A stretch of DNA of 64,000 bases from Hyphomicrobiaceae bacterium (lineage in GTDB: Bacteria; Pseudomonadota; Alphaproteobacteria; Rhizobiales; Hyphomicrobiaceae), in assembly GCA_022844275.1 (NCBI GenBank), contig JALHMB010000003.1, positions 248,001 to 312,000 on the forward strand. Reading direction: 5' to 3'. The position numbers and the translations under genes are program-made. The notes beneath the pieces are model-generated. The model was not told the origin of the DNA, ran no database searches, and saw only the letters and a list, made by a program, of their open reading frames with translations. This document shows, piece after piece, positions 25,777 through 35,153 of this stretch (positions are counted from its first letter, which is position 1; each line of letters opens with the position of its first letter).

Positions 25777-25809
25777 AAAGGCGCGGCAGCCTCTGGCTCC
25801 GCGCCTTTT
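25777..25809 (+). terminator. Intrinsic terminator after the cold-shock gene
   Basis: Stem AAAGGCGCGG / CCGCGCCTTTT with loop CAGCCTCTGGCT, 40 bases past the stop. Both stem arms are the same as in the rpsD terminator. Confidence 0.85.
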
Positions 25810-25819
25810 GCTTTCACAT

Positions 25820-25939
25820 TCCCCTCTCCCCGCGTGCGGGGAGAGGGCCAGGGTGAGGGGCGGCCACTTATGCTGATATCGGCGTTTGCCGCTGCCCCTC
25901 ATCCTAACCTTCTCCCCGTAAAGGACGGGGAGAAGGGAC
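25820..25939. repeat. Composite intergenic palindromic repeat
   Basis: Left unit: CCCCTCTCCCCGC-GT-GCGGGGAGAGGG, then CAGGGTGAGGGGC. Right unit, in opposite orientation: GCCCCTCATCCTAACC then TTCTCCCCGT-AAAGG-ACGGGGAGAAGG. Together they make a symmetric 120-base structure. This CCCTCTCCC/GGGTGAGGG type is a widespread short interspersed palindrome in alphaproteobacterial genomes; similar single hairpins lie near 51.78 kb and 55.36 kb. It carries no gene. Confidence 0.8.
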
Positions 25940-26122
25940 ATCGAGCGTTCGCGGCGATCTCCAAATCAATAAAAAGACGGGGGTGTGGGGGTGTTCCCCC
26001 GCGCGGGTCATAGGGCGGCAGCCCTGTTCGCGCCAAAGGCGCGAGCGAGACTAGTCTCGCGCTCTATCGGGAGGGACACCCTCCCGAACCCACCCGCCTT
26101 TGAATATTCAGCCGCCCCCCAT
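25940..26122. other. Intergenic remainder up to the Cys-rich gene
   Basis: About 180 bases with G-runs and short inverted segments (for example GGGGGTGTGGGGGTGTTCCC, and GGCGCGAGCGAGACTAGTC with GTCTCGCGC). No gene is seen. It may be a degenerate extension of the neighbouring palindromic repeat or a structured 3' end. Confidence 0.3.
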
Positions 26123-26428
26123 TCAGCCACCCCACGTGCAGACGAGTTCCGTGCAGCGCGTGCGGCCGGTGGCGAGATCCGAGGCCGTGCAGCGGACTGG
26201 CTCCGCGCGGCACGTGCGGCAGGTGTACGACGAGAGGCAGCCACGATAGACGCCGCCGCGCGCGTAGTTGCAGACGAGAAGCGTCTGGCAGTTCCTGTTG
26301 CGCGGATCGGTGCCGACGATCTGGGCGCCGGCCGGTGTCGCGAATGTCGCCAGGGAGAGAAACAAGGTGGGCGCAGCGAGAACGGCTGCCAACCAAGCAA
26401 ATTGACGTGTGGGACGACGGACCGCCAT
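26123..26428 (-). CDS. Secreted cysteine-rich protein, unrecognised
   Basis: A 101-residue protein with a signal peptide (FAWLAAVLAAPTLFLSLATF, cleavage near AGAQ) and a mature part of about 65 residues with eight cysteines (NCQTLLVCNY, RGCLSSYTCRTCRAEPVRC, TRCTELVC). An even number of cysteines after a signal peptide suggests four disulfides. ATG 26428 is preceded by GGGAGGTCGTC. Overlapping frames are shadows. Flanked by repeats on one side and alone on its strand; I recognise no family. Confidence 0.7.
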   Translation of the reverse strand: MAVRRPTRQFAWLAAVLAAPTLFLSLATFATPAGAQIVGTDPRNRNCQTLLVCNYARGGVYRGCLSSYTCRTCRAEPVRCTASDLATGRTRCTELVCTWGG

Positions 26429-26578
26429 GACGACCTCCCGGGAACGGGCTCAGGTGCCTAACGCCACATGAGCGCCATTGTTTCCGCGATTTGCAAGCGC
26501 GGCAATCGGGGGTGGTAAATCAGCGGTGGATCGTGGCGGGCGTACGCCGTTGGACACGCCCGCGAATGCAGGCGTAAC

Positions 26579-27673
26579 CTACTTGATCAGCTCTACAATC
26601 GCGTTGCCGAGCTCGGTGCACATGGCCTTGCCGCCCATGTCGCGGGTGCGCACGTCCGTATCCTTGAGCAGCTTCTCGATGGCCGTGACAATGGCGTCGG
26701 CGGCATCCTTGTGGCCGAGATGCTCGAGCATCATGGCACCCGACCAGATCTGGCCGATCGGGTTCGAGATGCCCTGTCCGGCGATGTCCGGTGCCGAGCC
26801 GTGCACGGGCTCGAACATGGACGGGAATTCCTTCTCTGGATTGATGTTGCCGCCGGGCGCGATGGCGATGGTGCCGGTCGTGGCAGGGCCAAGGTCCGAG
26901 AGGATGTCGCCGAAGAGGTTCGAGCCGACGATGACGTCGAACCAGTGCGGGTTGCGCACGAGATGCGCGGTGAGAATGTCGATGTGGTACTGGTCGGTCT
27001 TGGCCTTCGGATACTCCTTCGAGATGGCGGCGAAGCGCTCGTCCCAGTAGGGCATGGAGATCGAGATGCCGTTGGATTTCGTGGCGCTCGATACGTGATT
27101 GCGTGGACGCGTCGCGGCGAGGTCGAAGGCATAACGCATGACGCGATCGCAGCCGCGCTTCGTGAAGATCGCCTGCTGCACGGCCATCTCGTAGTCGCTG
27201 CCCTCGTACATGCGACCCCCGACCGAGGAATACTCGCCCTCGTTGTTCTCGCGCACGATGAAGTAGTCGATGTCGCCGGGCTTGCGGTCCGCGAGCGGTC
27301 CCTTGAGGCCCTCGAAAAGGCGCACGGGGCGCAGGTTGATGTACTGCTGGAAGTTGCGGCGGATCGGGATCAGCAGGCCCCAGAGCGAGACGTGATCGGG
27401 AACGCCGGGAAATCCGACCGCACCGAGGAAGATGGCGTCATGGTTGCGGATGCGATCGAGACCATCGTCCGGCATCATCTTGCCGGTCTTCTTGAAGACT
27501 TCGCAGGACCAGTCGAAGTGGTCCCACTCGAAGGCGATGTCGAACTTGCGCGCCACGGCCTCGAGCACCTTGATGCCCTCCGGCACGACCTCGTTGCCGA
27601 TGCCGTCGCCAGGAATGACGGCGATCTTGTAGGCATTCGGTTTCTTGCCGGCTTTCTCGGTGGCTTTGGCCAT
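26579..27673 (-). CDS. ttuC: Tartrate dehydrogenase / decarboxylating beta-hydroxyacid dehydrogenase
   Basis: NAD-dependent, metal-dependent oxidative decarboxylase of the isocitrate/isopropylmalate/tartrate dehydrogenase family, 364 residues. N-terminal nucleotide-binding start KIAVIPGDGIGNEVVPEG, active-site arginines in NLRPVRLFEG, Tyr in ENNEGEYSSVGGRMYEG, Asp ligands in FGDILSDLGPATTG and the closing EPVHGSAPDIAGQGISNP. The substrate loop (FDWSCEVFKKTGKMMPDDG) is that of tartrate/D-malate dehydrogenases rather than LeuB, but D-malate or isopropylmalate cannot be excluded. ATG 27673 with GGGGAGAGATCG upstream. Monocistronic by appearance. Confidence 0.88.
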   Translation of the reverse strand: MAKATEKAGKKPNAYKIAVIPGDGIGNEVVPEGIKVLEAVARKFDIAFEWDHFDWSCEVFKKTGKMMPDDGLDRIRNHDAIFLGAVGFPGVPDHVSLWGLLIPIRRNFQQYINLRPVRLFEGLKGPLADRKPGDIDYFIVRENNEGEYSSVGGRMYEGSDYEMAVQQAIFTKRGCDRVMRYAFDLAATRPRNHVSSATKSNGISISMPYWDERFAAISKEYPKAKTDQYHIDILTAHLVRNPHWFDVIVGSNLFGDILSDLGPATTGTIAIAPGGNINPEKEFPSMFEPVHGSAPDIAGQGISNPIGQIWSGAMMLEHLGHKDAADAIVTAIEKLLKDTDVRTRDMGGKAMCTELGNAIVELIK

Positions 27674-27830
27674 TGTGCGATCTCTCCCCATATACGCTTG
27701 GCGGGCTCGGAAACGGCGTTAACCAGCCGCCGGTCGTGCTCCCTGTTCGGTGTCTGTCATTGCCACGAGCGGCGGGCGCGGTCCAGGCGGATGGCGGGTC
27801 CACCCCATATGCCTGCCATGCTGAAGGTGA

Positions 27831-28931
<1,101 letters not shown>

Positions 28932-28937
28932 GCCGCT

Positions 28938-29186
28938 TCAGCGGCCGGACTTCTCATCCTCGAAGAGCCGCATGACCGCGCGGTGGATGTACGGCGCGGC
29001 CAGCAGAACGACCGGCACCATGGTCAGCCACGCGAGGAACCAGGCGACCATCCAGCGCTCGACGAACTCAGCTGCCGATTGGACAACCGGAAACACCGCA
29101 ATGGCTGTCGCTACCGCAGTCGTGAGTGCTGCCTGCAGAATGCCGTAGGCATAGGGCGCAAACCGATATGGAAGCAGTGGTGCCAT
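28938..29186 (-). CDS. DUF2798 membrane protein
   Basis: An 82-residue protein with two transmembrane helices (YAYGILQAALTTAVATAIAV and FLAWLTMVPVVLLAAPYIHR), the standard DUF2798 form. Function is unknown for the family. ATG 29186 with GGCAGGGACC upstream. Convergent with obgE, six bases between stops. Confidence 0.85.
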   Translation of the reverse strand: MAPLLPYRFAPYAYGILQAALTTAVATAIAVFPVVQSAAEFVERWMVAWFLAWLTMVPVVLLAAPYIHRAVMRLFEDEKSGR

Positions 29187-29403
29187 GGTCCCTGCCGCGC
29201 GACCTTCCCAATCCGCTCCCTCTCAAGAAAGCCAGTTGGCCTTGGCCGTCGAGATCGAATAATCGGCATCTCGCCGTATTCTTCGGCGCACGAGGCCGAC
29301 TGCGACGGAATGCCCGCCGGTCGAGGCCGTGATTGGCGACGCGCGCGAAGACACTATGCTGCGACAACCGGCCCAAGCCCATCCACCTGAAAGCCCCTCG
29401 TTC

Positions 29404-30552
29404 ATGCGCGACCTCACGCCCGAAGCTTTGCTCTCCGCCGTCAATGCCTGGGTCGCGATCGAGAGCCCGACCCAGGACGCGGATGCGGTCAATCGAGTTG
29501 CAGCTCACGCGGAAGGATTGCTGCGCGACATCGGTGCCGGCATAGAGCGCATTCCCGGCGAGAACGGCATCGGCGACATCCTGATCGGTCGCGTACCGGG
29601 AACAGCGAACGGTCCGGGCATCCTGCTGCTCGGGCACATGGATACAGTGCACCCTGCTGGCACGCTCGCCGGCCCGCTGCCTATGCGCGTCGAGGGCGAT
29701 CGCGCGTACGGCCCCGGCATCTACGACATGAAGGGCGGGAACTCGATCGCGTTCTCAGCGCTCGCGCATCTACACGCGACTGGCCGCCGCCCGCATCTTC
29801 CCGTGACGGTCATGATGATACCCGACGAGGAGATCGGAAGTCCATTTTCGCGGCCCACCATCGAGGCTGAGGCCAGGAAGCACGCTGTCGTGCTCGTCGT
29901 GGAACCCTCCGGCGACTTCGGCCGCATCACGATCGCGCGGCATGGCATTGCGCGCTATCACCTCAAGACCACAGGCATTCCCGCGCACGCCGGCGCCTAT
30001 CATGCAAATGGCCGCAGCGCGATCCGGGAAATGGCGCGTCAGGTTCTCGCCATCGAGGCCATGACGGACTACGAGCGCAATGTCACGCTCAACGTCGGAG
30101 TCATCGAGGGCGGCACGCACGAGAACATGGTGCCGCTCTCTTGCACGGCGATCGTCTATTGCCTCGTGCCGCTCCCTGAGCATGAGGCCGAGGTGCGCGC
30201 AAAGCTGCTCGCGCTGAAGAGCCATGATCCCGAGGTAAAACTCGAAGTCACGCCGGGCTTGTATCGACCATCGTTTGTGAAATCACCGGCGATCCAACGG
30301 CTTTACGACCACACCGCCGCGCTGGCGCGCGAGATCGGCTTCGAGGTGAAGGGCGAGCGCGTGGCCGGCGGCGGCAGCGACGGGAATTTCACGGGCGCCC
30401 TTGGCGTGCCGACGCTCGATGGTCTCGGTGTGCTCGGCGACGGCCCGCACACGCATCAGGAATACCTGCTCGTGTCGTGCCTCGTGCCGCGCACGAAGCT
30501 GCTCGTGCGCCTCTTCGAGACGCTCGATGCGTCCTTCGGCGTGAAAGCCTAG
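29404..30552 (+). CDS. M20 family metallopeptidase (carboxypeptidase G2-like)
   Basis: Zinc-dependent amidohydrolase that removes C-terminal glutamate or related amides, about 382 residues. Ligands: His in LLLGHMDTVH (about H78), bridging Asp in YDMKGG, general base Glu in MIPDEEIGS, and later ligands including the C-terminal His of GPHTHQEY. The dimerisation insertion (HGIARYHLKTTGIPAHAGAY) is present. ATG 29404 gives the normal family start (RDLTPEALLSAVNAWVAIES); ATG 29356 and GTG 29329 are upstream alternatives. Its TAG stop is shared in the palindrome CTAG with the opposite-strand ccoS gene. Confidence 0.9.
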   Translation: MRDLTPEALLSAVNAWVAIESPTQDADAVNRVAAHAEGLLRDIGAGIERIPGENGIGDILIGRVPGTANGPGILLLGHMDTVHPAGTLAGPLPMRVEGDRAYGPGIYDMKGGNSIAFSALAHLHATGRRPHLPVTVMMIPDEEIGSPFSRPTIEAEARKHAVVLVVEPSGDFGRITIARHGIARYHLKTTGIPAHAGAYHANGRSAIREMARQVLAIEAMTDYERNVTLNVGVIEGGTHENMVPLSCTAIVYCLVPLPEHEAEVRAKLLALKSHDPEVKLEVTPGLYRPSFVKSPAIQRLYDHTAALAREIGFEVKGERVAGGGSDGNFTGALGVPTLDGLGVLGDGPHTHQEYLLVSCLVPRTKLLVRLFETLDASFGVKA

Positions 30553-30704
30553 CTACGCCTCTCCGGCGGCTCATCGTCGAGGGCACGCCATGATGCGCCG
30601 TCGAGATCTTCGTATTGGCCGGTCTTCAACGACCACAGGAAGCCCGCAAGACCGAGGCCGCCGAGAAAGAGCGCAATCGGGATCGTCCAGGCGAGGGCCG
30701 TCAT
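30549..30704 (-). CDS. ccoS: cbb3 oxidase maturation protein CcoS
   Basis: A 51-residue small membrane protein missed by length-limited searches. It reads MTALAWTIPIALFLGGLGLA, then FLWSLKTGQYEDLDG, the family's most conserved stretch (membrane helix then S-x-K-x-G-Q-Y/F-D/E-D-L/P). Needed for loading copper or heme into cbb3 oxidase. Its ATG at 30704 overlaps the ccoI stop (ATGA), so it is the last gene of the cco operon. Its TAG stop overlaps the convergent M20 stop. Confidence 0.9.
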   Translation of the reverse strand: MTALAWTIPIALFLGGLGLAGFLWSLKTGQYEDLDGASWRALDDEPPERRS

Positions 30705-32902
30705 GCCAACCTCCCAAGGTGCTGGCGCGAGAGGCGCAGCGCGTTCGCCGTCACCGCGATCGACGACGCCGACATCGCGATCGCGGCGATCAGCGGCGTC
30801 GCGAGTCCGATCACGGCGAGTGGCACGAAGATGAAGTTGTAGCCGATCGCGATGCCGAAGTTCTCGAGCGCGCGGCGGCGCGCGCCGTGGGCCACGAGCA
30901 GTACGTCGATAACCGGCGCAAGGCGCTCGCCCTGGAAGACGGCATCGGCCGCCGTCTGGCTGATATCGACAGCAGTTGCCGGCGACAGGGAAGCATGGCC
31001 GGCCGCAAGTGCGGGCGCATCATTGAGGCCATCACCGACCATGAGCACCTTGCGGCCTTCAGCCTTGAGCTGATCGATCCGCGCGATCTTGTCGGCGGGT
31101 TTGAGGCCAGCGTGCCAGATGGCCGCGCCGGCGGCACCGGCAGCCTCGGCGACTGCAGCGCGCCCATCACCAGAGAGGATTTCGACGTGGAAGCCGGCGT
31201 TGCTGAGCCTGATGACTACGCTGGCTGCATCTTCGCGTAGCGGATCCGTGAAATGGAACGCCGTCGCGCGGCCATCCGGCGTGTGCAGCCAGAGCGTGGA
31301 GCCGCTGTCGGCAATGCTCTCACTCACGCCGCAGAAGCTGGCCGACCCGAGCCGCGCCTCTCCCGCAATGCCGACGTGACGGAGGCCCGCCCCCGCGACC
31401 TCCGCCACGTCCGGCACAGGCGCCGCGGCAAGGCCGCGGGCCTTCGCCGCCGCCACGACCGCGCGTGCGTACGGATGCCGGCTCGCTATAGCGAGGCCGG
31501 CCGCGCGACCGAGAGTGGCGTCGTCGATATTGGCTCCATTCTCGAGGCGCGGCTCGCCGAGCGTCAGCGTGCCCGTCTTGTCGAAAATGATCGTATCGAC
31601 CTCGGCCATGCGCTCGAGACCGTCCGCCGCCTTGAGGATGATACCGGAGCGGAAGAGCCGGCCGCTCGCCGCGACCTGCACGGCCGGCACCGCGAGCGCC
31701 AGCGCACACGGGCAAGTGATGATCAGCACGGCAACGGCAGCCGTCAGTGCCGGCTCCCAGCCATGACCGAGCAGCATCCAGCCGATGAACGTGCCAAGCC
31801 CGAGCAGATGCACGGCCGGAGCGTAGAGCTGCGCCGCGCGATCGGCGAGCCGCACGTAGCGCCCCCGCGCCTGCTCGGCGGCTCCCATTAGTCGCGAGAT
31901 GTCCGCAAGGAGCGTGTTTTCCTCGCGGGCAAGCGCCTCCGTCTCGAGTGTACCCGTCACGCTGATCGTGCCCGAGTAGACCGTATCGCCGACCTCGACA
32001 TGACGCGGACGGCTCTCGCCGGTGATGAGGCTCTCGTCCACGTCGGCCGTACCCGATCGGACGCGCGCATCAACCGGAATGCGCTCACCTGCCGCGACGA
32101 GAATGCGCATGCCTGGCACCACATCGCGCGTCGGCAGCCGCTGCGTCGTCCCATCCGGAAGCACGACAGTCGCTGCCGCGGCGCGCAGCCCGAGGAGGTT
32201 CTGCGCCGCGCTCGATGCGCGCGAGCGCATGGCCATGTCGAGATAGCGGCCGATCAGCAGGAAAAAGAGCAGGCTTACCGCGGCGTCGAAGTAGACCTGA
32301 TCGCTGCCGCGCATGGTCTGATAGAGGCTCATGCCCGTCGCGAGCGTCACGCCAAGCGAGATCGGCACGTCCATGTTGAGCTGGCGCGCGCGCAGTGCGC
32401 GTGCTGCCGACTGGAAGAAGGGCTGGCCCGCATAGGCGACGGCCGGTATCGCAACGAGCGCCGAGAGCCAGTGGAAGAGCGTCTTCAAGGAAGCATCCAT
32501 GTCGCCCGCAATGCCGGCCCATACGGCAACCGACATGAGCATGATGTTCGACGCTGCAAACCCCGCGACTCCGAGACGGCGCAGATAGGCGGCATCGTGC
32601 GCGGCATGGGCCGGTACAGTTCCCTCGACGAGCTCATAAGACTTGAAGCCGACACCGCACAGGGCTTCGACGAGCGTATCAAGTTCCACGCCAGTGGACG
32701 CCGTCGTCACATGCGCGCGGCCATTCGAGAGGTTCACGCGCGCGGCGACAACACCCGGCACGGCCTGCAGCGTACGCTCGACCTTTCGCATGCAATTGCC
32801 GCAATGCATGCCCTCGACGACCAGCGTCAGCACCCGCGTATCGCTGGACACAGCCTCGCCGGCAAGCTCGCGGACTGTCGTGGCAGTCAGGGTTTCAGCC
32901 AT
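30701..32902 (-). CDS. ccoI: Cation-transporting P-type ATPase CcoI/FixI
   Basis: Copper P1B-type ATPase dedicated to cbb3 oxidase assembly, 733 residues. An N-terminal heavy-metal domain with GMHCGNCMRKVER (about residues 31-43) is followed by eight TM helices with the CPC transport motif (ITCPCALALAVPA), the phosphorylation site DKTGTLT (about residue 438) and the hinge GDGLNDAPAL. Gene order ccoG-H-I-S is standard. It exports copper to the periplasm for the CuB centre of CcoN. Confidence 0.96.
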   Translation of the reverse strand: MAETLTATTVRELAGEAVSSDTRVLTLVVEGMHCGNCMRKVERTLQAVPGVVAARVNLSNGRAHVTTASTGVELDTLVEALCGVGFKSYELVEGTVPAHAAHDAAYLRRLGVAGFAASNIMLMSVAVWAGIAGDMDASLKTLFHWLSALVAIPAVAYAGQPFFQSAARALRARQLNMDVPISLGVTLATGMSLYQTMRGSDQVYFDAAVSLLFFLLIGRYLDMAMRSRASSAAQNLLGLRAAAATVVLPDGTTQRLPTRDVVPGMRILVAAGERIPVDARVRSGTADVDESLITGESRPRHVEVGDTVYSGTISVTGTLETEALAREENTLLADISRLMGAAEQARGRYVRLADRAAQLYAPAVHLLGLGTFIGWMLLGHGWEPALTAAVAVLIITCPCALALAVPAVQVAASGRLFRSGIILKAADGLERMAEVDTIIFDKTGTLTLGEPRLENGANIDDATLGRAAGLAIASRHPYARAVVAAAKARGLAAAPVPDVAEVAGAGLRHVGIAGEARLGSASFCGVSESIADSGSTLWLHTPDGRATAFHFTDPLREDAASVVIRLSNAGFHVEILSGDGRAAVAEAAGAAGAAIWHAGLKPADKIARIDQLKAEGRKVLMVGDGLNDAPALAAGHASLSPATAVDISQTAADAVFQGERLAPVIDVLLVAHGARRRALENFGIAIGYNFIFVPLAVIGLATPLIAAIAMSASSIAVTANALRLSRQHLGRLA

Positions 32903-33390
32903 AGCCGCTTCCGTAGCTGATAGGTGATCTCACTCGGCGCCGCCAGAGAGCGCGCTTCGATCGCAACAACCCAGGCGCCGGACTCCGGCGGCGCAATCCG
33001 GGCGGTGTATATGCCGGGCTGCTCCTCGATGAGCGCGAGTTTCTCATCATGCTGCGCCGTCGAAGGACGACCGAACGTGCCGGTGATGCTCTGTCCCTCG
33101 ACCGGCGCCCCGAGACGGTTCGTCAGGCGCAAGGTCACCTGCCCGCCGCGCGTGACCTCCAGCGCGTCCTCCCAACCCTGTGCCTTCTGCGCCTCGTCCG
33201 CGGCAATGCGCTGATTATAGTTGAGCCCCTTCCGGTAGGGCTCTACGGAGACGATGCCGGTGTAGGTCGAGATCGCGGAATAGAGGAACACGCCGTTGAC
33301 CGCGAAAACGACGAGGAAGAAGCCGAGGAACGCCATCAGCACGTGACGTCCCTTGAGACCCTCCACGTTCTCTGGCCGTACTGTATTCAT
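32887..33390 (-). CDS. ccoH: FixH/CcoH family protein
   Basis: Cytochrome oxidase assembly protein of 167 residues with one N-terminal TM helix (residues about 15-38, LMAFLGFFLVVFAVNGVFLY) and a periplasmic domain. Family landmarks include SVEPYRKGLNYNQRI and a C-terminal W/A-rich beta region (ESGAWVVAIEARSLA). Overlaps ccoG at its 5' end (ATGA) and ccoI at its 3' end by 16 bases. Confidence 0.93.
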   Translation of the reverse strand: MNTVRPENVEGLKGRHVLMAFLGFFLVVFAVNGVFLYSAISTYTGIVSVEPYRKGLNYNQRIAADEAQKAQGWEDALEVTRGGQVTLRLTNRLGAPVEGQSITGTFGRPSTAQHDEKLALIEEQPGIYTARIAPPESGAWVVAIEARSLAAPSEITYQLRKRLWLKP

Positions 33391-34934
33391 GGCCGCTCTC
33401 CATGTTCCGGCGCCTGGAACAAAGTCCCACGACGCGTCGTCTGTCCCGAGCTGATGTCGCGCACCTCGAAAGCGAAGTTCGTCGACGCATCGCGAAGCTG
33501 TCCGAGGCCATCGCGCGGCACCGTCACGAATACCCGCAGCTCGCGCAGGGTATTCGTCGGGACCGTCACCTGCAGTGCACTGCCCGGCTCGGCGCCGACC
33601 ATCGACAGTGCGGCGCCGGGGAGATCCTTGAGCGCAAGCGCGAACGTGCGCGGCTCGTGCAGCTTGTTGAGGATCTTCACGGTGAAGCCATTGCGAATGC
33701 CGCCTTCGGACAAACGCACGAAGGGTGGATTGCGGTCGTGCAGCACGTTCAGCTCGAGCGTCGTGCGATTCCAGAGCGCGACGAGCATCACGATGCCCAC
33801 CAGCGCGATCATCGCGAAGTATAGAAGCGTGCGCGGCCGCAGAAGCTGAACGGGCTCATGTGTAATGCCGCGCGCGCTCGCCTCCCGCTTGGCGATGGTG
33901 TCATAGGCGATCAGGCCACGCGGGCGCTTGATCTTGTCCATGATCTCGTTGCAGGCGTCGATGCAGAGAGCGCACTGGATGCATTCGAGCTGCGAGCCAT
34001 CGCGGATGTCGATGCCCGTGGGGCACACGACCACGCACGCCTTGCAGTCGATACAGTCACCGCGCGTCGACCAATCCACGAGACCATCTGCGCCTTTTCG
34101 GGCTGGCCCGCGCGGCTCGCCCCGCTCGGTCCGGTAGCTGACGAGCAGCGTGTGACTGTCGGTCATGGCGCCCTGGATGCGCGGCCAGGGGCACATGTAG
34201 ATGCAGACCTGCTCGCGTGCGATGCCGCCGAGCAGGTAGGTCGTCGCGGCAAAGATACCGAGAAAGAGATAGGCGATTGCGGGCGCGGTGCCGGTTGCAA
34301 GCTCAGCCGCAAGCGTCGGCGCATCGCGAAAATAGAAGACGAGCGCACCGCCGGTCACCAGACCGATGAGCAGCCACGACACGTGGGTCATCGCCTTGAG
34401 AAAGATCTTGCGTATGCTCCATGGCTCCTTGTCGAGGCGGATGCGCGCATTGCGGTCGCCCTGCCAGAGCCGCTCGACGGCCACCATGAGGTCCGTCCAC
34501 ACGGTCTGCGGACAGGCATAGCCGCACCACACGCGCCCCGCGATCGAGGTCACGAGGAAAAGCGTGAGCGCGGCAAGCACGAGCAGGCCCGTGACGAAGT
34601 AGAACTCCTGCGGCCAGATCTCGAGGAAGAAGAAAAAGAAGCGGTTGTGCGCCATGTCGAGCAACACGGCCTGATCAGGGAGATCAGGCCCGCGATCCCA
34701 GCGCAACCACGGCAGGCCGTAGTAGATCGCGAGCGCGACGGCCATCACGATCCACTTGACCATGCGAAAGCGCCCGTGCGCGAGGCGCGGATAGATCTTC
34801 TGGCGCGCTGCGTAGAGCTGGCGGTCCGCGGCACGATTGACGGCGGCAACATCATGTGCCTCGACGTCTACCGAATCCGTGCGCGCACCCGGCTTGGCTC
34901 CCGGAACATTCCGACGATCGAGAACCGTTGTCAC
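33387..34934 (-). CDS. ccoG: Cytochrome c oxidase accessory protein CcoG/FixG
   Basis: Polyferredoxin-type membrane protein of about 515 residues thought to reduce copper for CcoN assembly. TM helices in the first 230 residues include CGYACPQTVW and CIYMCPWPRIQG motifs; two [4Fe-4S] clusters follow in CIDCKACVVVCPTGIDIR and CIQCALCIDACNEIMD; the C-terminus is an Ig-like periplasmic domain. I choose the GTG at 34934 (VTTVLDRRNVPG, GGGAGCGG upstream). This GTG overlaps the stop of the preceding small ORF as GTGA, which supports both calls; an ATG 51 bases further up is the alternative. Confidence 0.94.
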   Translation of the reverse strand: MTTVLDRRNVPGAKPGARTDSVDVEAHDVAAVNRAADRQLYAARQKIYPRLAHGRFRMVKWIVMAVALAIYYGLPWLRWDRGPDLPDQAVLLDMAHNRFFFFFLEIWPQEFYFVTGLLVLAALTLFLVTSIAGRVWCGYACPQTVWTDLMVAVERLWQGDRNARIRLDKEPWSIRKIFLKAMTHVSWLLIGLVTGGALVFYFRDAPTLAAELATGTAPAIAYLFLGIFAATTYLLGGIAREQVCIYMCPWPRIQGAMTDSHTLLVSYRTERGEPRGPARKGADGLVDWSTRGDCIDCKACVVVCPTGIDIRDGSQLECIQCALCIDACNEIMDKIKRPRGLIAYDTIAKREASARGITHEPVQLLRPRTLLYFAMIALVGIVMLVALWNRTTLELNVLHDRNPPFVRLSEGGIRNGFTVKILNKLHEPRTFALALKDLPGAALSMVGAEPGSALQVTVPTNTLRELRVFVTVPRDGLGQLRDASTNFAFEVRDISSGQTTRRGTLFQAPEHGERP

Positions 34935-35131
34935 CGTCCGCTCCCGCGGCTGAGGCGTTGCATCGGCGCATTGCCGAACATGCACGCCAGCCAGATCATC
35001 GCGATGCGCTCGACCAACGAGCGCGAATGAAGGACGCGCACTGCCGGCGCCTCTTGCACTTCAGCGTCGCGTACTTCGGCGGCCCGGCAGACCGCCAGCA
35101 CCAAACCGAGCTCGCACCCGCATCCGCACAT
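34931..35131 (-). CDS. Small Cys-rich ORF between ccoP and ccoG, unrecognised
   Basis: A 66-residue frame not matching any family I know. It starts MCGCGCELGLVLAVC (Cys2, 4, 6, 15), has a central acidic/aliphatic stretch, then LVERIAMIWLACMFGNAP with another Cys, and a basic end (RLSRGSGR). Three points favour it being a real gene: a strong Shine-Dalgarno AGGAG eight bases before the ATG, location 22 bases after the ccoP stop, and a stop that overlaps the GTG start of ccoG (GTGA), indicating translational coupling. The closely spaced N-terminal cysteines could bind copper or an Fe-S cluster, which is inference. It could also be only a coupling leader peptide for ccoG. Confidence 0.6.
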   Translation of the reverse strand: MCGCGCELGLVLAVCRAAEVRDAEVQEAPAVRVLHSRSLVERIAMIWLACMFGNAPMQRLSRGSGR

Positions 35132-35153
35132 GACACCGGCTCCTGAGCCTACG

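Noticed and set aside
33858-35030. A 390-residue plus-strand open frame opposite ccoG
   Set aside because: ccoG on the minus strand has its full set of cysteine clusters; the plus frame has His/Arg/Ala-rich shadow composition and no domain.
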